The notes beneath the pieces are model-generated. The model did not search any database. It was not told where the DNA came from and was given only the letters and a program-made list of their open reading frames with translations. The translations under genes and the position numbers were made by a program. A stretch of DNA of 64,000 nucleotides from Alphaproteobacteria bacterium (lineage in GTDB: Bacteria > Pseudomonadota > Alphaproteobacteria > Sphingomonadales > Sphingomonadaceae), in assembly GCA_019239415.1 (NCBI GenBank), contig JAFAZW010000001.1, positions 111,810 to 175,809 of the forward strand, written 5' to 3'. Positions 59,591 to 64,000 of this stretch are shown in pieces (the first letter of the stretch is position 1; every line of letters starts with the position of its first letter).

Positions 59591-60508
59591 ATGCGTACTT
59601 TCCAGGCGGCGCACCGTGCAACGGCGATCGTGGCCGCTCTCTCCCTCATCGTGCCGGTCGCGGCGGCGCCCCCCGCTCCGGCGACGCCGGTCGGGGTAAA
59701 CGCCGCGATCCGCCACCAGGTGGGCATCCGAAGCGCCGGCACCGGGCAGCTCCGCCCGGCGGTGCTGCGGGCGCCGGTGATGCTCAACGACGAGGTCCGC
59801 ACCGGCTCGGCGAGCCAGCTCCAGATCCTGCTGCGCGACCGCTCGACCTTCACCGTCGGCGCCAATGCGCGTGTCGCGATCGACCGCTTCGCCTACGATC
59901 CCGCGACCAACGTCCGCTCCACCGGCATCCAGGTCGCCCGCGGCGCCTTCCGCTTCATGTCGGGACGGGCGCTCAACCACCCGTCGGGCCCGGCGAGCGT
60001 GCGCACGCCCGCCGCCTCGATCGGCATCCGCGGCACGATCTTCGAAGGCGCGGTCGGGGCCGACGCGATCGGGCTCGCGAACGCCCAGCCGTCGCTCGCC
60101 GCGCTGCACCTGAAGGCCGACCCCCTCACCGCGACCTTCGTCGTGCTGCGCGGACCCGGCGCGGCGACGCAGGGCGACGCCAGGCCCGGCGCGATCGACG
60201 TGACCGCCGGCGGCGCGACGGTGACGCTGGACCGGCCCGACATGGCGGTGTTCGTGCCGTCGGCGGGCGCGGCGCCGGTCGGTCCGTTCGCCGTCACGCC
60301 GCGGGCGCTGACCCTGCTGCAGCCGCTCCTGCGCACGGTCCCGGCGGCGGGGACGGCCGTGCCAACGGAAAGCGGCGCGGGTGGAGGCTCCGACACCGGC
60401 GACCGGCGCGGCTGGCCGGCGCTCATCGTCGCGGCAATTCCAGCGATCCTGCTCGGCCTCGTCGCGCTCGGATCGGGACATGACGAGAGCCTGCCGGCGA
60501 GCCCCTGA
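59591..60508 (+). CDS. FecR-domain protein 2 (paralogue)
   Basis: A 305-residue paralogue of the preceding protein: signal peptide (MRTFQAAHRATAIVAALSLI), FecR domain with QLQILLRDRSTFTVGANARV and SIGIRGTIFEG, and a C-terminal membrane segment (WPALIVAAIPAILLGLVALG) instead of the Gly-rich tail. The 100-base gap to protein 1 and the shared features point to tandem duplication. ATG at 59591 is preferred over GTG at 59570. Confidence 0.85.
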   Translation: MRTFQAAHRATAIVAALSLIVPVAAAPPAPATPVGVNAAIRHQVGIRSAGTGQLRPAVLRAPVMLNDEVRTGSASQLQILLRDRSTFTVGANARVAIDRFAYDPATNVRSTGIQVARGAFRFMSGRALNHPSGPASVRTPAASIGIRGTIFEGAVGADAIGLANAQPSLAALHLKADPLTATFVVLRGPGAATQGDARPGAIDVTAGGATVTLDRPDMAVFVPSAGAAPVGPFAVTPRALTLLQPLLRTVPAAGTAVPTESGAGGGSDTGDRRGWPALIVAAIPAILLGLVALGSGHDESLPASP

Positions 60509-60576
60509 AGGCGGGCGCGTGCTTGCCTCGCCGCCTTCACCTGCGTCATAGTCGAACCGTTCGGTCGGGGGGAGCC

Positions 60577-61956
60577 ATGGGTCGCAGCCGCGCAACAGGA
60601 TCCGGCATCGCGGCCGCCTTCGCCGGCGCGCTCCTGCTCCTCGTCCTGTTCCTCGCGGGGGTCGGCTCGCGGGCCGCGGAGGTGTCCGCCCACGGCTTCG
60701 TCGGCGTGGCGAGCTGCGCGGGGACCACCTGCCACGGCCGCTCCGAGGGCGACGGCAAGATCGTCCGGCAGGACGAATTGATGCGCTGGCAGGACCCGGC
60801 GAGCCCCGCCGGCATCCACAGCCGCGCCTTCCGCGCGCTGGCCGAGCCGCGCGCCCGGGCGATCGCCGCCAGGCTCGGCATCGGCGAGGCGACCGGGGCG
60901 CCGATGTGTCTCGGCTGCCATGCGACTCCGACCGCCGCCGCCGCCGCCGCCGGGCCGCGGTTCCTGCGCTCCGACGGCGTCGGCTGCGAGGCGTGCCACG
61001 GCGCCGCCTCGGACTGGCTGGCGAGCCATTATTCGGTCGGCGCGAGCCACGCGGCCAACGTCGCGCGCGGCATGGTGCCGCTCGACGATCCACGCGCCCG
61101 CGCCGCCAAATGCCTCGACTGCCATTATGGCAGCGCCGCGCCGGGCCAGTTCGTCGACCACCGGCTGATGGCCGCGGGCCACCCGCGCCTGTCGTTCGAG
61201 CTCGACCTGTTCACGACGCTTCAGCAGCACCATGTCGAGGATGCCGATTACGTGCAGCGCAAGGGCAAGCGCTCGACCGTCCAGGTCTGGGCGATCGGCC
61301 AGGCGCTGGCGCTCGAGCGCTCGCTGGCCCTCTACGCGACGCCGAAGGGCACGAACGGGGTCTTTCCGGAATTCTATTTCTTCGATTGCCACACCTGCCA
61401 CCGCGCCATTTCCGACGACCGCCGCTTCCAGCCCAGCGCCGCGGCCAATCCGGGGCGGCCGATCCCGAGCGGCATGCCGGCCTATAATGACGAGAACATG
61501 ATCATGCTGGCGGCGGCGCTGCGGGCGACGCAGCCGGCGCTCGCCGCCCGCTTCGAGCACGACAGCCGCGCCTTCCACGCGGGGCTCGCGGAGGATCGGG
61601 GAAGCGCGCTGGCCGCGGCGGCGCGGCTCAGGACGACGGCGGTCGCCGTCGCCGACCAGTTCGAGCGGGGCGGCGTCACCCGCGCGCAGACCTTCGCGAT
61701 CATCGATGCGATCGCCAGCGGCGCCGTCGCCGCGCGCTTCACCGACTATGAGGGCAGCGTCCAGGCGGTGATGGCGGTCGACACCCTGCTGTCGGCCCTG
61801 GTCAATGCGGGACAGGTCGACGCCGCCGCGGCCAAGGCGATCCGGGGCGACATCGAAACCGCCTACCGCGCCGTGCGCGAGCCCAACGCCTACGATCCGC
61901 GCGAATTCCGCTCGGGCCTGGGCCGCGCCGCGGCCGCGATCCGGAGGCTCGCGTGA
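60577..61956 (+). CDS. Multihaem cytochrome c (five haem-binding motifs)
   Basis: A 459-residue protein with an N-terminal signal/anchor (IAAAFAGALLLLVLFLAGVG) and five haem motifs: CAGTTCH (a CX4CH form), CLGCH, CEACH, CLDCH and CHTCH. Overall it resembles cytochrome c-554-type multihaem proteins. The haem region occupies about 45-295; the C-terminal 150 residues are helical without haem motifs. ATG at 60577 has GGGGGGAG upstream. Last two genes overlap (GTGA), so it is coupled to the following lipoprotein. Likely a periplasmic electron carrier; partner unknown. Confidence 0.88.
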   Translation: MGRSRATGSGIAAAFAGALLLLVLFLAGVGSRAAEVSAHGFVGVASCAGTTCHGRSEGDGKIVRQDELMRWQDPASPAGIHSRAFRALAEPRARAIAARLGIGEATGAPMCLGCHATPTAAAAAAGPRFLRSDGVGCEACHGAASDWLASHYSVGASHAANVARGMVPLDDPRARAAKCLDCHYGSAAPGQFVDHRLMAAGHPRLSFELDLFTTLQQHHVEDADYVQRKGKRSTVQVWAIGQALALERSLALYATPKGTNGVFPEFYFFDCHTCHRAISDDRRFQPSAAANPGRPIPSGMPAYNDENMIMLAAALRATQPALAARFEHDSRAFHAGLAEDRGSALAAAARLRTTAVAVADQFERGGVTRAQTFAIIDAIASGAVAARFTDYEGSVQAVMAVDTLLSALVNAGQVDAAAAKAIRGDIETAYRAVREPNAYDPREFRSGLGRAAAAIRRLA

Positions 61957-63881
61957 GGCGGCTGCGCGGTGCCGCCGCCATCCTCGCTCTGGTGACGGGC
62001 GCCTGCGGCGACGGCGGTGGCGGGAGCAGCGGGACGCCGACGGCGGTCACGCCGACACCCTCGCCCCCTCCCCCGCCGGCGGCCAATTACGCGGTGCCGG
62101 CGCAGGAGGCGCTGAGCCAGGCGGACGTCGAGAGCGTGCTCGCGCGAGCCATCAACGAGGCGCAGGGACGGTCGTTGCCGGCGACGATCGCCGTCACCGA
62201 CCGGGTCGGCAACGTCCTCGCCGTCTTCGCCATGGCCGGCGCCAATCCGCGCCTCGCCGTGCCCCTCGCGCCCGACGGCAGCGCCCACGATCTGCAGGGC
62301 GTGGACGTGCCCGGCGCCGCCGCCGGGGCGATCGCCAAGGCGATCACCGGCGCCTATCTCTCCTCGGGCGGCAACGCCTTCTCGACCCGGACGGCGAGCA
62401 TGATCGTCCAGGCGAACTTCCCGCCGTCCAGCGCGACGGTCGGCCTGGAGAGCGGTCCGTTGTTCGGGGTGCAGTTCAGCCAGCTGCCCTGCTCCGACGT
62501 CGCCGCGCGGTTCAACAACAATGTCGGCGCGGGCGGCTTCATCGGCCCGAAGCGCTCGCCGCTCGGCCTCGCCGCCGACCCGGGCGGCTTCCCGCTCTAC
62601 AAGAACGGCGTCCTGGTCGGCGGCGTCGGGGTGATGGCCGACGGCGTCTACGGCTTCGACCCCGAGGTGCAGGACGTCGACAAGGACGGCGAGGAGGCGA
62701 TCGCCTTCGCCGCCGCCGCCGGGCTCGCGCCGCCCGACGACATCCGCGCCGACCGCATCACCGTCGACGGCACGCTGCTGCGCTATGCCGACGTCGAGCT
62801 CGCCGGCCTCGCCCGCGCACCGGCGAGCGCGCCGCCCTTCGCCAGCCTCGCCGGCAGCGGCGCGCTGGTGACGGTGCGCGGCTATTACGACGCGACCGGC
62901 GGCATCGTCGCGGGGCGCGCCTACGGGTCGGAAACGTCGGGCGTGCGGGCGTCGACGGCGGCGGAATTCTCGAACCCCGACGCCTTCGTCCTCACCAACG
63001 GCGCGGGCGCTAACCGCTTCCCGATCCGCCCCGGGACGGACGGGCTGCTGGCGGCGGGCGACGTGACCGCGCTGCTCGAAGAGGCATTCAAGATCATGAC
63101 CGCGGCGCGGGGGCAGATCCGCCATCCGCTCGACAGCCGCGCGCAGGTGTCGATGGCGGTCGTCGACACGAACGGCGCGGTGCTCGGCCTGGTGCGCGCG
63201 CCGGACGCGCCGATGTTCGGCATCGACGTCTCGGTGCAGAAGGCGCGCACCGCCGCCTTCTTCTCCAACCCTGGGGCCGCGGCGGCGCTCGGGGTCAGCG
63301 CCGACCCGGAAGTGCGCGCCTTCTACGCCGCGGCGCAGCCGCTCTTCACCGCCAATTGGGCGTTCAGCGACCGCGCCATCGGCAACATCCACCGCCCCCA
63401 TTTCCCCGACGGCGAGGCGGCGCAGCCGCCGGGGCCGCTGTCGCGCAGCATCGGCCAGTTCAACCCCTTCTCCACCGGGCTCCAAACGGCCTTGGTCCAG
63501 GCCGAGGTGAAGGCGCATGTCGGCTTCGTCCTCGGCACCGGCGGCGACGTGCCGGCGCAATGCGCGGCGGCGGCGGGGAGCGCGCGGCTCGCCAACGGGA
63601 TGCAGATCTTCCCGGGATCGGTGCCGATCTACCGCGGCGCGACCCTGGTCGGGGCGATCGGCATTTCGGGCGACGGCATCGACCAGGACGACATGACCGC
63701 CTTCCTCGGCACCAACAATGCCGGGGTGCGGCTCGGCACGTTGGGCAATGCCGATCCGGCGCGCCGCTCCGACCGCATCCAGCTCCAGGTCGGCGCCGTC
63801 TCCGCCCGGCTGCGCTACGTCAACTGCCCGTTCGCGCCGTTCCTCGGCACGAGCGAGCAGAATGTCTGCGAGGGCAAGTGA
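61953..63881 (+). CDS. GlcG/HbpS-like (DUF336) haem-binding lipoprotein, duplicated
   Basis: A 642-residue lipoprotein starting with GTG at 61953, overlapping the cytochrome stop. The lipobox is LVTGAC with Cys18, followed by a proline/threonine linker. Two GlcG/HbpS-like domains are visible: ALSQADVESVLARAINEAQG with TIAVTDRVGNVLAVFAM, and a second starting VTALLEEAFKIMTAARGQIR with VSMAVVDTNGAVLGLVRAPD. The second contains further segments GFVLGTGGDVPAQC and GAIGISGDGIDQDD typical of the family. Coupling to a multihaem cytochrome suggests haem handling or electron transfer in the periplasm. Confidence 0.82.
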   Translation: MRRLRGAAAILALVTGACGDGGGGSSGTPTAVTPTPSPPPPPAANYAVPAQEALSQADVESVLARAINEAQGRSLPATIAVTDRVGNVLAVFAMAGANPRLAVPLAPDGSAHDLQGVDVPGAAAGAIAKAITGAYLSSGGNAFSTRTASMIVQANFPPSSATVGLESGPLFGVQFSQLPCSDVAARFNNNVGAGGFIGPKRSPLGLAADPGGFPLYKNGVLVGGVGVMADGVYGFDPEVQDVDKDGEEAIAFAAAAGLAPPDDIRADRITVDGTLLRYADVELAGLARAPASAPPFASLAGSGALVTVRGYYDATGGIVAGRAYGSETSGVRASTAAEFSNPDAFVLTNGAGANRFPIRPGTDGLLAAGDVTALLEEAFKIMTAARGQIRHPLDSRAQVSMAVVDTNGAVLGLVRAPDAPMFGIDVSVQKARTAAFFSNPGAAAALGVSADPEVRAFYAAAQPLFTANWAFSDRAIGNIHRPHFPDGEAAQPPGPLSRSIGQFNPFSTGLQTALVQAEVKAHVGFVLGTGGDVPAQCAAAAGSARLANGMQIFPGSVPIYRGATLVGAIGISGDGIDQDDMTAFLGTNNAGVRLGTLGNADPARRSDRIQLQVGAVSARLRYVNCPFAPFLGTSEQNVCEGK

Positions 63882-63933
63882 GCGTCGCCGGGGGCTTGGC
63901 GCTGCTCCTTGCCGGCACGGCCGCACCTCCCTT

Positions 63934-64000
63934 GCGTCATCCCGGACTCGATCCGGGATCCACCTTCCTTCTCTTCGAACAGGAGGAGAAGGTGGATTCC
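63934..64000. repeat. Palindromic intergenic element, copy 4 (cut by window edge)
   Basis: GCGTCATCCCGGACTCGATC begins a left arm with its own palindrome (CCGGA-CTCGA-TCCGG), followed by CCACCTTC and its complement GAAGGTGG near the edge, ending GGATTCC. It belongs to the same broad class as copies 1-3. A GTG at 63878 overlapping the previous stop could start another secreted protein (MSVAGGLALLLAGTAAPP) that runs into this element, but this is not supported enough to call. Confidence 0.6.

Noticed and set aside
63878..64000. Start of a further secreted protein overlapping the lipoprotein stop
   Set aside because: The GTGA overlap and hydrophobic start are suggestive, but the frame runs directly into a palindromic repeat and is cut by the window edge.

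Overview
The window looks like a chromosomal segment of a GC-rich alphaproteobacterium of the order Sphingomonadales. This is inferred from the core gene orders proS-lolC, tpiA-secG-pyrG and ppiD/trpG/lexA, an alphaproteobacterial SOS box (GTTC-N7-GTTC) in front of lexA, and short palindromic intergenic elements of the CCCGGCGAAAGCCGGG type. The genus cannot be fixed from sequence alone.

Layout. 1-3 kb: housekeeping (partial lolC, proS, a DUF1801 protein). 3.4-7.8 kb: a quorum-sensing insert with a LuxI-type acyl-homoserine-lactone synthase, a PhyH-type dioxygenase whose longest possible frame overlaps luxI, two tandem LuxR paralogues and two small winged-helix regulators. 7.9-16.5 kb: core genes (pyrG, an FAD protein, secG, tpiA, ppiD, trpG, lexA, a VOC protein) ending at tRNA-Lys(CUU). 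16.8-35 kb: an accessory peptide natural-product island. Its centre is a plus-strand set of genes: a 48-residue precursor with a Gly-Ala (double-glycine-type) leader, an asparagine-synthetase-like enzyme without the glutaminase cysteine, a C39-peptidase ABC exporter, a degenerate isopenicillin-N-synthase-like protein, a HlyC-like acyltransferase, a SelO/MchC-like protein and a TonB-dependent receptor. A TauD-type dioxygenase, two methyltransferases, a GT5 glycosyltransferase, a DUF416 protein and a second C39 exporter with its HlyD adaptor flank it. The combination recalls class IIb microcin maturation (MceI/MceJ, MchD/MchC) but with an unusual precursor and extra enzymes.

35-48.3 kb: a minus-strand gene set headed by a SARP/BTAD-type regulator. 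It encodes small low-complexity, coiled-coil and PASTA proteins, a giant 2123-residue protein joining an S8 protease, peptidoglycan-binding segment, alpha/beta-hydrolase-like, GH19-like and M15 peptidase regions, and a peptidoglycan-binding/OmpA/phospholipase D fusion. None has an evident signal peptide. I regard this locus and the peptide island as the two best candidates for undescribed systems.

48.7-64 kb: mostly core and metabolic genes (DUF3995, amtB, regulators, thiE, class I aldolase, gdhA), then a CHASE2 adenylate/guanylate cyclase facing a plus-strand series of secreted proteins: a small repeat protein, two FecR-domain paralogues, a five-haem cytochrome c and a GlcG/HbpS-like lipoprotein, several linked by GTGA stop/start overlaps.

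All assignments come from reading the translated sequence. No database search was run.
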